A stretch of 64,000 nucleotides of DNA, from positions 1 to 64,000 of the forward strand of contig NZ_LDNM01000044.1 of assembly GCF_001028135.1 (NCBI RefSeq), read 5' to 3'. A program made the position numbers and the translations under genes. Each line of letters opens with the position of its first letter. Position 1 is the first letter of the stretch. Positions 27,211 to 39,300 of this stretch are shown in pieces. The stretch comes from Xenorhabdus griffiniae (GTDB lineage Bacteria; Pseudomonadota; Gammaproteobacteria; Enterobacterales; Enterobacteriaceae). The notes under the pieces are model-generated. The model ran no database searches. It worked only from the letters and a program-made list of their open reading frames with translations, and was not told where the DNA came from.

Positions 27211-30200
27211 ATGCACACGGACCTTCTCTCTCCTGATTCATTGCGCCAGCTTATCGCTGGCCTGTTTAATCAAAAACATATTTTGGTGGGCGATCATGAC
27301 GATTTAATCCGCCATGGGCTGGATTCAATGCAAATCATGGCATTGCTGAACCAGTTTAGACGCCAGGGCCATCGTGTCACTCTGCGCGAGCTTTACCAAA
27401 AACCAACGCTGCATGCCTGGAGCCAGCTTCTGCAACGCTATGCCCCTGTCACCCACACAATCCCCCAAGAGACAGCGCCACTGCCACGGATTGCGGATGC
27501 TCGCCCATTCCCATTGACGGCGGTACAACATGCTTATTTTGTTGGGCGTTCACCGGCGCAAACGTTGGGGGGCGTGGGTTGTCATTTGTATCATGAGTTT
27601 GAGGGGATCGGGCTGGAGCCTGAACGACTGGAAGCGGCTATTCACATGCTGATCCAGCGGCATCCGATGTTACGTGTGCGTTTTTTGCCGGATGGGCGCC
27701 AGCAAGGTATGACCCGTGCTTACTGGAAACAATTAACGGTTCACGATCTCCGCCATCAGTCAGTTGATGAACAGCAACAAACGCTGGACAATATACGCGA
27801 ACAACTCAGCCATCGCGTATTACGGGTTGAAGAAGGGGAAACGTTTGATCTTCAACTTAGCCTGTTTGGTAATAATCAACATCGGCTGCATGCCAATATC
27901 GACCTGCTGATCATGGATGCCGCCAGTTTTAGCCTGTTCTTTACCGAACTGGCGGCATTAATTGCCAAACGCAGTCTGCCTGTTATTTCTTCTGACTATG
28001 ATTTTTGCAGTTACCTGACACAATATCAGACTCAATTTAAGCAGGCCCGACAGGAAGCAGAGGCATTCTGGCGTCACCGATTAGACACCTTGCCACCAGC
28101 CCCCCAACTTCCGCTGGCCAGAGATCCTTCCCTGATAAAAAATGTCCGGATCCAGCGCAGATGTTTTCGTTTATCGCCTGAACATTGGGAACGTTTTAAA
28201 CAACTCGCGCAACAAAATGGCGTGACGCCAACGATGGCATTGGCGACGGCATTTGCCGCTTTATTGTGTCGCTGGAGCAATGCAACACGCTTGTTGTTCA
28301 ACCTGACGCTATTTGACAGAGTTCCGCTGCATAACGCGGTTGATAGCATTCTGGCCGATTTTACTAATATTCTGCTGTTAGACATTCCCGGCGATAATTT
28401 ACCATTCAGCCAACTGGCTCAGGATGCACAGGCAACATTTACCGAAGCTTACGAACATCGTCATTGGTCTGGTGTCGAAGTTCTGCGTGAACTCAAGAAG
28501 CGAGGTAACCACCCTCATGGCGCACCAATTGTGTTTACCAGCAATTTAGGCCGGCCTTTGTATGGTGAGAATACGGGTGATGTCCTGGGAAAACCGAGCT
28601 GGGGAATATCACAAACACCGCAGGTATGGCTGGATTTTGTTGCCTTTGAACATGAAAACGCCCTGAATATCCAGTGGGACAGCAACGACGAACTTTTCCC
28701 TGCCGGTTTGATGGATACGCTATTCACAACCTATCAGGGGTTGATTGAGAACCTGACGGAAAACGCGACACAATGGCACGAAAAGTTACCGGATCTGATG
28801 CCTGAGTCGCAATACCGTCTGCGACGCCAAATGAATAACACGGTTGAACCGTTACCCAATGCCTTGTTACATGAAGCGGTGTTTATACAAGCAGAACAGA
28901 CCCCCAATGCTGTCGCTTTAATGACTCAGCACGAACAAATGAGTTATAGCGAACTCAGCCTGACCGCCCGCCGATTAGCCGCCGGATTGCAAAAAATATC
29001 GGTTATGCCGGGCGATCGTGTTGCTGTTAGCATGGAAAAAGGCATCGGACAAATTGTCGCTGTACTGGCTGTACTTTATGCCGGTGGTGTTTATGTTCCG
29101 CTTCCCGTGGATCAGCCACTAAACCGACGTCGGGCTATCTGTGAAAGTGCCGGAATCAATGTCGTTATTATTGATCCTAAGCAGCAGAACAATGCCTGGT
29201 CACAGGATATACATTGCATTTCCTGGCATCAGGATGCGCAGTTATTGCCCTTAACTCACATGGCTAAGTGCGCGGTGACTGATCCGGCTTATATCATTTA
29301 TACCTCTGGTTCAACCGGTATGCCAAAAGGTGTGGTGATTAGCCATCAAAGCGCACTGAATACCTGTCTGGATATCAATCGGCGTCATCAAGTGCAACGC
29401 CATGACCGTTTGCTGGCACTCTCCGCCCTGCATTTCGACCTCTCTGTTTATGACATTTTTGGCATTCTCAGTGCCGGAGGTGCGCTGGTATTAATTAATG
29501 AAGCACAACGCCGCGATCCATCAAGCTGGGAAATGCTGATCGAGCGCCATCACGTTACGTTGTGGAACAGTGTACCGGCACTGTTTGATATGTTGCTGAC
29601 CTATTGTGAAGGGATGGAAGTTGGTACACCGAAAACGCTGCGTACTGTGATGTTGTCCGGGGATTGGATCGGTTTGTCGCTGCCTGAACGTTACCGTGCA
29701 TTCAATCCTGAGGGTGTATTAAGCGCAATGGGAGGCGCAACGGAAGCGGCTATCTGGTCAAATGAATATATTGTTAAGGACGTTGACCCACAGTGGCGTT
29801 CTATCCCTTATGGTTATCCTCTCGCAAACCAATGTTACCGTGTCGTGGGTGAAGATGGCCGTGATTGCCCTGACTGGGTTGTTGGTGAACTGTGGATTGG
29901 TGGTGCCGGTGTAGCGCCAGGCTATTTTAATGATGAAGAACGCACGGCGGCCCAATTTGTTATTGATCAGGGAGAACGCTGGTATCGGACTGGAGATCTG
30001 GGTTGCTATCACCCCGAAGGCTGGCTTGAATTTATGGGGCGCCGTGATAGCCAGGTGAAAATCGGGGGTTACCGGATTGAGCTGGGAGAAATTGATGCCG
30101 CCCTCAGTCAAGTCACTGGTATCAGTAAAGGTGTTGCCTTAGCCCGTGGTGAAAAAGAAAAGTCTCTGGTGGCATTCCTGGAGTTGGAAGGTAATACTTT

Positions 30201-33200
30201 ATGCCAACGCATAAATCGTGCGCCACAATTACCCACGCACTATCGTGATCTGTTCCCGGCAATGCAGGTAATAACCGATGATAATCATAAACATTATGAC
30301 GAAGTTGCGCTATTCCTGCTTGAACACCTGTCGCATCACGGCATTACATTTACTTCACCGCAATCGCTCGCCGATTGTCTGAAACACTATCAACCACTGC
30401 CGGAATACCATCACTGGTTTGCCCGTATGCTGGCGCATCTTTGCCAGTGCAAACTCTTGGCTGAACCTGCACATCATCTCTATCAGGCCGGATTGCCATC
30501 CACCTCATTCAGTCATGAAGCAAAATCTATTCCTGCACGCTGGCATTCTACGCTGCGTCATATTCTTACCGGACAGCAGGCCGCCGTCACATTACTTGAT
30601 GATCCGCAATTTGCACCGGAGCAACAACTCTTTATCCAACCAGAAACCCCGCAATGGCTGACAGGATTGCAACAGGTCATCATTGCCCTTTCCCAGCGGT
30701 TACAACGCCCCGTTACTTTGATGGAGTTCGATGCCCGCAGTGGTCTCTGTGCTCAATGGCTGGCAGAACATATTACTGACCAACATCTGTCTTATATCGG
30801 TTTTGAACGTTCTCAGGCGCTGATTAACCAGATGCAAACAAGGTTAAGTGGCTATACTCACACATCAGTACACTATTGGTCTGAGAAAAATAGTCCCGAA
30901 TCGCTACAACATCAGGCAGATATCATCCTGCTAAACAATGTATTACACCGCGAAGAAGACCCAGCAAGTTTCATCAGAGCATTACTTCCACTGGCACAAC
31001 CGGGTGCGTTGGTATTGGCAATGGAGTTGCAACAAGCATCTCCTATTTCCCTGATTACAGCTGAGTTACTTTCACCGCAAGGTATTCAGTTACGTTCTGC
31101 ATCAGAGTGGTTATCTCTTCTTCCATTGCACGCGGAAACACCGATTACCCTCGGCAATCTGAATGTGCTGTTGATGCAAACAAGTGACAACGTCACCATA
31201 CCTGATCGGGAAAAAATCAAATCCGCGCTGGCACAACATTTGCCAGGCTATATGATCCCACAGCGCTTGCATGTTATTCCGCACCTGCCCCTGACACCTA
31301 ACGGCAAAATTGACCGTAAAGCGCTGGCACAATCTCTGCAATTCGCCACAACATCCACCACAAAAACAGACACAGCGACGTCTCAGCCTGAAATAACTTT
31401 ACTAAATGCGGTGGAGCAAACCGTTGGCGATATTTGGCAACGCCTGCTGAATACTGAACAATTGGGCCGTCACAGCGACTTTTTCCAACTTGGCGGTGAC
31501 AGTCTTTTAGCTACCCGTTTAATTGGTGAACTGGCACAACAAGACCTTAAAGGCGAACTGGGTCACCTGTTCCGTCACCCGCAATTAGCAGCATTTGCCT
31601 CAACACTGACTTATTTATCTGAAACTTCATCAGAAGCCTATGCAATTTCAGAAGAGCAAGATGAATATCAGCCGTTCCCATTAACCGAAGTTCAGCAAGC
31701 TTATCTGGTCGGACGCTACCCTGGTTTCGCTCTGAGCGGCATTGGGGCACATTTCTTTATCGAATACCGGATAGAACAGTTAGATGTTCAGCGCCTGAAT
31801 CGGGTGTTAAATCGCCTGATCCAACGTCATCCTATGCTCAGGACGGTTGTGATTAACGGGCAACAACAGATATTACAAAATGTCCCGGCCTTCTCAGTTA
31901 AACAACACCGATTTGCCGATATTACTGAAGCAGACACCTTACGCGACCGTCTGTCACATCAAGTATTAGATGTCAGTCGCTGGCCGGTGTTCGATTTCCA
32001 ACTTGCACAAGACAACAACCCTGTCTCCCGACTGTTTGTTAGTCTGGATAACCTGCTATTAGATGGGTTAAGTATGCAGATATTGCTGGCTGAATTAGAG
32101 CAGCTATATCTCAACGAACAACACACCTTACCGCCACTGAAAGTGGCATTCCGTGATTGTGTATTACGCCAGCAACACATGCCGGTACATCAGAGTTCCC
32201 TGCAATACTGGCAAGAGCGAGTGAAAACATTGCCATTGGCCCCGCAATTACCATTGCGTATGGCACCAGCACGTGTTCAAACCCCGCATTTTGTGCGCTA
32301 TAGCGATCGGTTATCTGCACAGGAATGGGCGCAGTTAAAACAACAGGCGGCCTCCCACCAAATAACACCTTCTGCGCTCCTGCTTGCCGCTTATGCCGCC
32401 GTTCTGTCCGCATTTAGTACCAGACCGGAGTTAACCCTTAACCTTACCCTGTTCGATCGCCCACACTGGCATGAGGATATTAAACATATTCTGGGTGATT
32501 TCACCTCATTGTCACTACTGGCCTGGCATCCGGAGAAAAACTGGTTATCCAGTGCACGCCGGCTGCAACAACAGCTATGGCAAGATCTGGATCACCGCCA
32601 TATCTCAGCGATCAGAGTGATGCGCGAACTGGCGCAGCGCCGTGGCCCTGATGCTGCCGTCATGCCCGTCGTTTTCACCAGTGCGTTGGGCACACACGAA
32701 GGACAGTTCCTGTCACGTTCATCATGGATGAAACCGGTTTGGGGGATCTCGCAAACGCCGCAAATCTGGCTGGATCATCAGGTTTACGAATCTGATGATG
32801 AACTTTGCCTGAACTGGGACGCAGTCGAAGAATTATTTGAGCCACACCCGTTACAAAACATGTTTAACCGCTATATGGCGCTATTGCGCACCCTCGCTGC
32901 ACAACCCGAAAGTTGGCGTTCAGCTTTGGAGCAACTGCTGCCACGCCAGCAAACCATGATCGTTGCAGATAATCCTGCTGTGGCTATTCCACGCGCAGAA
33001 GGAGCCGGGCCACAAATATGCCGTGAAACATGCAATGAAATTCAACGCTTGTTTTTATCTGTAACCCATTGTCCGATAAATGCACAACAAAACTTTTTTG
33101 AGGCAGGAGCCAGCTCGCTACAGCTCATCCAACTGCATAACAAATTACAAGATGCAGGCTTCCGGCATCTTGCTGTTACTGATTTATTTGCTTATCCGAC

Positions 33201-33333
33201 GCCAGAGTCGCTCAGTTTGCGTTGCCGCAAAGAGGCTCAAAACGAAAATGACCGGTCAATCCCCCTTCGTCAACGTCAACAACAAAAGCGTCTGCAACAA
33301 CGGGAAAAACGTCATAAAGGAGCTGCACAATGA
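27211..33333 (+). CDS. irp2: HMWP2-like nonribosomal peptide synthetase: ArCP-Cy-A-(MT)-PCP-Cy-PCP
   Basis: A 2040-residue synthetase with the domain order of yersiniabactin HMWP2. An aryl carrier domain (Ser39 in GLDSM) takes salicylate. Cy1 (about residues 99-540) has the cyclisation motif D231-x4-D236. The adenylation domain (about 550-1370) has TSGSTGMPKG at 698-707 and specificity residues D, L, Y, N, L, S, then I and W, the cysteine code. A methyltransferase-like insert splits it (about 1000-1330), but its SAM motif reads LMEFDARSG and looks dead. PCP1 has Ser1431. Cy2 has D1613-x4-D1618. PCP2 has Ser1969. It would build hydroxyphenyl-thiazoline-thiazoline. The stop overlaps the next ATG by four bases. 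An AGGA lies before the ATG. Confidence 0.95.
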   Translation: MHTDLLSPDSLRQLIAGLFNQKHILVGDHDDLIRHGLDSMQIMALLNQFRRQGHRVTLRELYQKPTLHAWSQLLQRYAPVTHTIPQETAPLPRIADARPFPLTAVQHAYFVGRSPAQTLGGVGCHLYHEFEGIGLEPERLEAAIHMLIQRHPMLRVRFLPDGRQQGMTRAYWKQLTVHDLRHQSVDEQQQTLDNIREQLSHRVLRVEEGETFDLQLSLFGNNQHRLHANIDLLIMDAASFSLFFTELAALIAKRSLPVISSDYDFCSYLTQYQTQFKQARQEAEAFWRHRLDTLPPAPQLPLARDPSLIKNVRIQRRCFRLSPEHWERFKQLAQQNGVTPTMALATAFAALLCRWSNATRLLFNLTLFDRVPLHNAVDSILADFTNILLLDIPGDNLPFSQLAQDAQATFTEAYEHRHWSGVEVLRELKKRGNHPHGAPIVFTSNLGRPLYGENTGDVLGKPSWGISQTPQVWLDFVAFEHENALNIQWDSNDELFPAGLMDTLFTTYQGLIENLTENATQWHEKLPDLMPESQYRLRRQMNNTVEPLPNALLHEAVFIQAEQTPNAVALMTQHEQMSYSELSLTARRLAAGLQKISVMPGDRVAVSMEKGIGQIVAVLAVLYAGGVYVPLPVDQPLNRRRAICESAGINVVIIDPKQQNNAWSQDIHCISWHQDAQLLPLTHMAKCAVTDPAYIIYTSGSTGMPKGVVISHQSALNTCLDINRRHQVQRHDRLLALSALHFDLSVYDIFGILSAGGALVLINEAQRRDPSSWEMLIERHHVTLWNSVPALFDMLLTYCEGMEVGTPKTLRTVMLSGDWIGLSLPERYRAFNPEGVLSAMGGATEAAIWSNEYIVKDVDPQWRSIPYGYPLANQCYRVVGEDGRDCPDWVVGELWIGGAGVAPGYFNDEERTAAQFVIDQGERWYRTGDLGCYHPEGWLEFMGRRDSQVKIGGYRIELGEIDAALSQVTGISKGVALARGEKEKSLVAFLELEGNTLCQRINRAPQLPTHYRDLFPAMQVITDDNHKHYDEVALFLLEHLSHHGITFTSPQSLADCLKHYQPLPEYHHWFARMLAHLCQCKLLAEPAHHLYQAGLPSTSFSHEAKSIPARWHSTLRHILTGQQAAVTLLDDPQFAPEQQLFIQPETPQWLTGLQQVIIALSQRLQRPVTLMEFDARSGLCAQWLAEHITDQHLSYIGFERSQALINQMQTRLSGYTHTSVHYWSEKNSPESLQHQADIILLNNVLHREEDPASFIRALLPLAQPGALVLAMELQQASPISLITAELLSPQGIQLRSASEWLSLLPLHAETPITLGNLNVLLMQTSDNVTIPDREKIKSALAQHLPGYMIPQRLHVIPHLPLTPNGKIDRKALAQSLQFATTSTTKTDTATSQPEITLLNAVEQTVGDIWQRLLNTEQLGRHSDFFQLGGDSLLATRLIGELAQQDLKGELGHLFRHPQLAAFASTLTYLSETSSEAYAISEEQDEYQPFPLTEVQQAYLVGRYPGFALSGIGAHFFIEYRIEQLDVQRLNRVLNRLIQRHPMLRTVVINGQQQILQNVPAFSVKQHRFADITEADTLRDRLSHQVLDVSRWPVFDFQLAQDNNPVSRLFVSLDNLLLDGLSMQILLAELEQLYLNEQHTLPPLKVAFRDCVLRQQHMPVHQSSLQYWQERVKTLPLAPQLPLRMAPARVQTPHFVRYSDRLSAQEWAQLKQQAASHQITPSALLLAAYAAVLSAFSTRPELTLNLTLFDRPHWHEDIKHILGDFTSLSLLAWHPEKNWLSSARRLQQQLWQDLDHRHISAIRVMRELAQRRGPDAAVMPVVFTSALGTHEGQFLSRSSWMKPVWGISQTPQIWLDHQVYESDDELCLNWDAVEELFEPHPLQNMFNRYMALLRTLAAQPESWRSALEQLLPRQQTMIVADNPAVAIPRAEGAGPQICRETCNEIQRLFLSVTHCPINAQQNFFEAGASSLQLIQLHNKLQDAGFRHLAVTDLFAYPTPESLSLRCRKEAQNENDRSIPLRQRQQQKRLQQREKRHKGAAQ

Positions 33334-36300
33334 CTCACTTAACGCCTCACTACGATAATTGCGATCCCATCGCAGTGATTGGCCTTGCCTGCCGTTTTCC
33401 ACAGGCACCCGATAGCGATACTTTTTGGCATAACCTGCAACATGGGGTTGAGTGTACAAAGACACTTTCCCGTCAAACATTATTGGATGCCGGTATTTCT
33501 CCTGAACTCATTGATAGTGAAAACTTTGTCAATCAGGCGGCAATACTGGAGAACGCGGAACAATTTGACGCCTCGCTGTTTGGCTATTCACGTCAGGAAG
33601 CAGAAATGCTCGATCCTCAACAGCGTCTATTTCTGCAAACAGCCTGGCATGCGCTTGAACATGCCGGTTATGCGCCACGTCATGTCCCGCTGAAAACCGG
33701 TGTCTTTGGTAGTAGCCGGATCAGTACCTGGCCTTCATGGTCACAGTTTGCGATGACCGATGCTGGCAAGGTGAAAGGGTTACAAGCGTTAATGAGTAAC
33801 GATAAAGATTACCTTGCGACCCGGACTGCCTATAAATTAAACCTGAAAGGCCCTGCTCTCACCGTACAAACCGCCTGTTCAAGTTCACTGGTTGCCGTAC
33901 ATATGGCTTGTGAGAACCTGCGTTCCGGTGAGTGTGACATGGCTCTGGCCGGGGGTGTGGCGGTTTCTTTCCCACAAGAAAGCGGTTACTTGTATCAACC
34001 AGGGATGATCTTCTCACCTGACGGGCACTGTCGACCCTTTGATAGTCAGGCAAATGGCACCTACGGCGGCAATGGTGTTGGTATTGTCGCACTGAAACGT
34101 CTGAGTGATGCCTTACGCGATGGCGATCCCATCATGGCCGTGTTACGGGGCAGTGCCATTAATAACGATGGCAACGAAAAAGTGGGCTTTACGGCACCTT
34201 CGGTGAAGGGTCAGCACCGTGTGATTAGCGAAGCATTACAACTGGCTGATGTCAGCATTGATGACGTCGGCATGATTGAAGCACACGGCACAGGGACACC
34301 ACTTGGTGATCCCATTGAAGTTGATGCATTACGCACGGTATTCTCTGACCGCAGTGGGTCAGTACCGCCTTGTTATCTTGGTTCAGTAAAAAGCAACATC
34401 GGTCATCTCGATACTGCCGCAGGTATTGCCAGTTTGATCAAAGCGGTTCTGGCCGTCTGGCAGGGTTACATTCCCCCAACGCTCAATGTACAGCAACCCA
34501 ATCCGGCATTACGACTGCAAGAAAGCCCGTTCAGGCTGGCAACACAAGGGCAACGTTGGACGCAAGAATTGCGTACCGCCGGCGTTTCTTCATTCGGCAT
34601 TGGCGGCACTAACTGTCATATTGTGGTGCAATCATTGCCAACAGAATTACATCGTCGCCGTATTAACCATTCACCAACAGCACCGTTGCTGCTCTCTGCG
34701 GCTTCGGAAGCCTCATTGCGTCAATTGGCGCAACGCTACACGGCTGCACTCAATAATACCCCGGAACATGATACCGATCTGGCCTGGACTGCATTGCAGG
34801 GACGTGATCTTTCACTGCCCTGGCGTTTAGCGCTGACATTAGCGCCACAAGATAGTGAAAAAAATGTGGAGAGCCTATCCGCTTTTGCGAACAATATCGC
34901 AACACCAAACATCTTTAGCGGGCAAACCAAAAATGAAAACAAGCAACTGTGGCAATTCAGCGGTCAGGGTTGTCAATGGGCTGGCATGGGAAAAGCCATG
35001 TATGCCAGTTCTCCTGTTTTCTCCGCGATGTTAGATCGTTGCTGTGCCGCCTGTGCCACCGAATTAGCACTGCCACTAAAAGCCGTGATGTTCGGCGAGC
35101 ATGATGCCGACTTAGCGACCACCGAATATGCACAACCGGCCATTGTGGCTCATCAAATTGCGCTGGCAGCCCATTGGCGTGCACTTGGGCTAAAACCGGA
35201 TTATATCCTGGGGCATTCCGTCGGTGAATTCGCAGCTGCCGTGGTTGCCGGCATTCTCACACCTGAGCAAGTCATGCCACTGGTCGCGGTACGGGGCAAA
35301 CTGATGCAAAGCTGTTCTCAAGGAGGAGCAATGTTGGCAATCTTTGCCAACGAAGAAGATATTTCTCCTTTTACGGATTCATTGTCTTTGGATCTGGCGG
35401 TTTGCAATGGCCCGCAACACTGGGTCTGGGCCGGTAAAGAGACAGAAATTGCTATCCTGACACAACGGCTGGAACAGCAGCAGATTCGTTACCAGCACCT
35501 TGATGTTGCCTGTGCCGCACATTCAGCCATGCTTGAGCCTGTTCTGGCCGAATTTTCCCTGTATTGCAGCCGGTTACAACCAGCATCGGGAGAAATTCCG
35601 CTCATTTCTACCTTGACAGCCAATCTGGCAGAGGATGAGCAATTAGGCGCACCTGATTACTGGCGTAACCATATGCGCCACACGGTACGTTATCATCAGG
35701 CCATTGAGTTTGCCCGCCAGCAAGGTGTTGCACTGTTCATGGAATTTGGGGCTGATGCACCGCTAACAGGGATCGGACGACGAGCCAGTCTGCCGCAGGA
35801 AACCTGGATTGCGAGTGCCTATCGTCAAAGCTCCCCAGAAGCAGATCAACAAACGGCACTTATGCAACTTTACTGTGCCGGTGCACAACTTGACTGGCCG
35901 CATCTCTTCCCATTCACCGGGGTAAAATGCCATGCCCCACTCTATCCATTTGATGAGCAGCATTACCGCTTCTCCGCAACCGAATTACCTGTAAGCAAAA
36001 CCGAGCCGCTCTTAGCCAACACTAAGCTTGATGTCAATTCCCTGCTTGATCCTGCCATTGAACAAAACGCCGATGCAGCAATATTGCGGGCATTGTATAC
36101 CGATGCATTGATATATCAGTGTCATGGGCGTGAGGCTGAACAAGGTTTCAGTGCCATCGACACGATTCGGGCTGGTCGGCTACAACCTTGCTGGCGGGCG
36201 TTGCTGGAGCAGTTATTAAGCCACTGTGTGCAGCAAGGTTATTATCAGGAAATTTCCGCGCCAACGGTAAGTAAAATATATCGTCCTTACCGTGCCTTGC

Positions 36301-39300
36301 CTTATGCCAGACGCCGGTTACTGGAGGCGGGTTTGTTCACGGCTTTCCCGGCACTGATTTATGCGGGTGAGCGCCTATTCGCGCTGCTGAGTGATCGTGC
36401 TGATCTGCCCCGTCAGTCAGTGGCATCCCGATCGGTGACAAAAACCTGGCTTCCTGCACCGCAGCCATGCCCTGATACTCACTATGCCCTGCATTGGCGC
36501 ACAATAAATACCGCAAATATACCGGGATCTTCAACGCGCTATACCCTTCGCTCTTCAACCGCAAATGGCGGGGTGATTAATCATTGGCGTCATGGCATTC
36601 ATTTACAGCCTGAAAACGGCAATCGGTTACTGCTGCTTGAAGGCAATGAGGTTACAGAATTATGTGATCAGGTTATTAGTGAACTAAAACGCGATGAAAC
36701 AGCACCTTTAACCGTTGTAACCTGCTGTGCCCAAGCAGGATCCACCTTATTAAAAGAAGATATCAACCCCGCCCAATACGCTATTTGGGCCTTGCTGCGG
36801 GTCGCGGTTGAAGAGTATCCCCACCGCCGCATTCAGGCGATTGATATCGCTGATATTTACGATACGGACGCGTTGTCATTAGCGCTTGGCTATCTGGATG
36901 CACGGAATTATGGACACCATCGCTGGCTGAGAGTACGCGGAAATCAAATCGCTGTGCCGGTTTTACAACGCCAGTCATTATCACAACCACTGTCACAACA
37001 GCCGATATCGATTCCTCATCAGGGTTGGCACATTATTACAGGCGGAATGGGGGGTATCGGTCGCATTTCCATCCGTTGGTTGCTGACTCAGGGCGCACGC
37101 AAGATTGCCGTGTTTGCCCGCCGCAAACATGCGGATTGGGATGATTTTGTGCAAGAATTGTCACTGAGTAGCGAATGTGAAATACGCTGGATTAACCTTG
37201 ATGTCACAGATACACCCGCCTTACTAAATGCAGTGCAGGCTCTGGCACAAGAAGATCGTATCGCGGGCGCGATCCATGCCGCAGGCATTGCCGACCATAC
37301 TCCACTGGCAGAACTTGAGCGTCAGCACCTGTCACACGTGTTATCCGTCAAGGCTCACAGCGCCACGGCGTTGCAAACTGCGCTCCAACAACATCATGCC
37401 CAATATCTGCTGCTGCACGCTTCTGCCGCCTCAATGTTAGGTGCCCAAGGACAGGGGGCTTATGCCATCGCCAACGCTTGTCTGGAATCTTTAGCGCTGA
37501 CAGCACCAAATCAATTGATGGTTAAAACGTTGGTTTGGGGCGTTTGGGGTGGCATTGGTATGGCCAGCGACCGGCGGTTGGTAGAAAAACTGGCGCAGGA
37601 TGGCATGTTACCGTTCAGCACAAATGAAGGTATCTGGCATCTCCATCAATCTCTGTACACCGTATCACCTTGCTATCTGGCCATGCGGTTAGATGAACAT
37701 CACCCTGATATTTCGCGCCGCTTGCAGACTGATGTTCCCCCCATAATTGCAAAATCCGCATCTTCACTCCCTGCCGATAACACGCGGTATCTGGACAGTG
37801 AACAACGGCTTAACTGGCTGCGTCAGCGTATCGCAACTTTATTGCGGCTGGAACAGCCGGAACGTTTAGATCCACGACAGGATTTATTACAATTCGGTTT
37901 GGATTCCCTGCTATTTCTGGAGTTAAACGCGGCGATCCACCAGCAATTTGGCTTTAGATTGACCGCGGGTTTGGCTTACCAAAATATGACACCAGAGGGG
38001 CTTAATACGCTCATTGGGGAGGCCCTGCCTGAACAGCCGATTATCTCTTCCCAACCAGAGGTTATTATTGACAACTCCCGGCGCCACGCCCCCTTTCCTC
38101 TGACTCCCATTCAGCACGCTTACTGGATTGGTCGTACACAGGCCATTGATTTTGGGGGAGTCGCTTGTCACGTCTTATTTGAATGGGATCTGGCACTGGA
38201 TAACTTTGATATCCCGCGTTTTGAACAGGCATGGAATGCATTGATCCAGCGTCATGGCATGCTGCGCATGATAGTCGATGAAGACGGGCAACAACGGATC
38301 TTGCCGGAAACACCGTGGTATGTTCTGTCTCAGGCTGATTTGCGCACACGGGATGATACCGCCTGCGAACAGGCTTTGGCTCAACGTCGTCATACCCTCT
38401 CCTACCAAGTACCACCGGCAGAACAGTGGCCGTTGTTTGACGTCTCTGTATCACTGCTACCGAATGAACGTTGTCGCTTACATATGAACCTAGATCTGTT
38501 GCAGTTTGATGTACAAAGTTTCCGGATCATGATGGACGATCTCCAACTCGCTTATCATCAACAACCTCTGGTCCCACAAGCATTTACTTTCCGCGATTAT
38601 GTGATGGCAGAACATGCGCAACGTGAAAGTAAAGAGTGGCGGGCATCATGGGCATACTGGCAGGAACAACTACTTTCATTGCCGCCCGCGCCACGATTAC
38701 CGTTGGAATCACGATTATCTCAACCACAATTATCTCAACGTAACCAGCCTCAATTCACGACTTATGAAGGTCGGGTGGCGCAATCTGACTGGCAACACCT
38801 TAAACAGTGCTGGAAAAAATGGGGAGTCACACCTTCCGCTGGCCTGTTGACGCTGTTTGCCCATACTCTTGAATGGTACAGCCGTCACCCGCTGTTTACG
38901 CTCAACCTGACATTCTTTAACCGACAACCTTTCCATCCAGAGGTGCAAGAACTGATTGGTGATTTTACCTCAGTCATGTTGATGGATTTTGATTTACGCA
39001 AGACAACGTCCCTGCGTGCCAGCATGGAAAAAACCCAGGCTTTGCTCTGGCAACGGTTAAGCCACAGTCATGTCAACGGTGTTGAAGTGTTGCGGGAACT
39101 TGGCCGCCAAAAAAATGGCGAAACCCAAAGCAGACAGCCGCTGACACCGGTCGTTTTCACCAGTATGTTAGGGATGGCACAAGACGGTGTCGCTATCAAA
39201 CAATCCATCACTCAATTACTGGGCGATCCGGTCTTTGTTCTGAGCCAGACGCCACAAGTCTGGTTAGATCATCAGGTTATGGAGGTCGATGGTGATCTGC

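Noticed and set aside
38065-38454. A 129-codon minus-strand frame inside the large synthetase
   Set aside because: Long antisense frames are expected in this moderately GC-rich, strongly codon-biased gene; no ribosome binding site and no recognisable motif.
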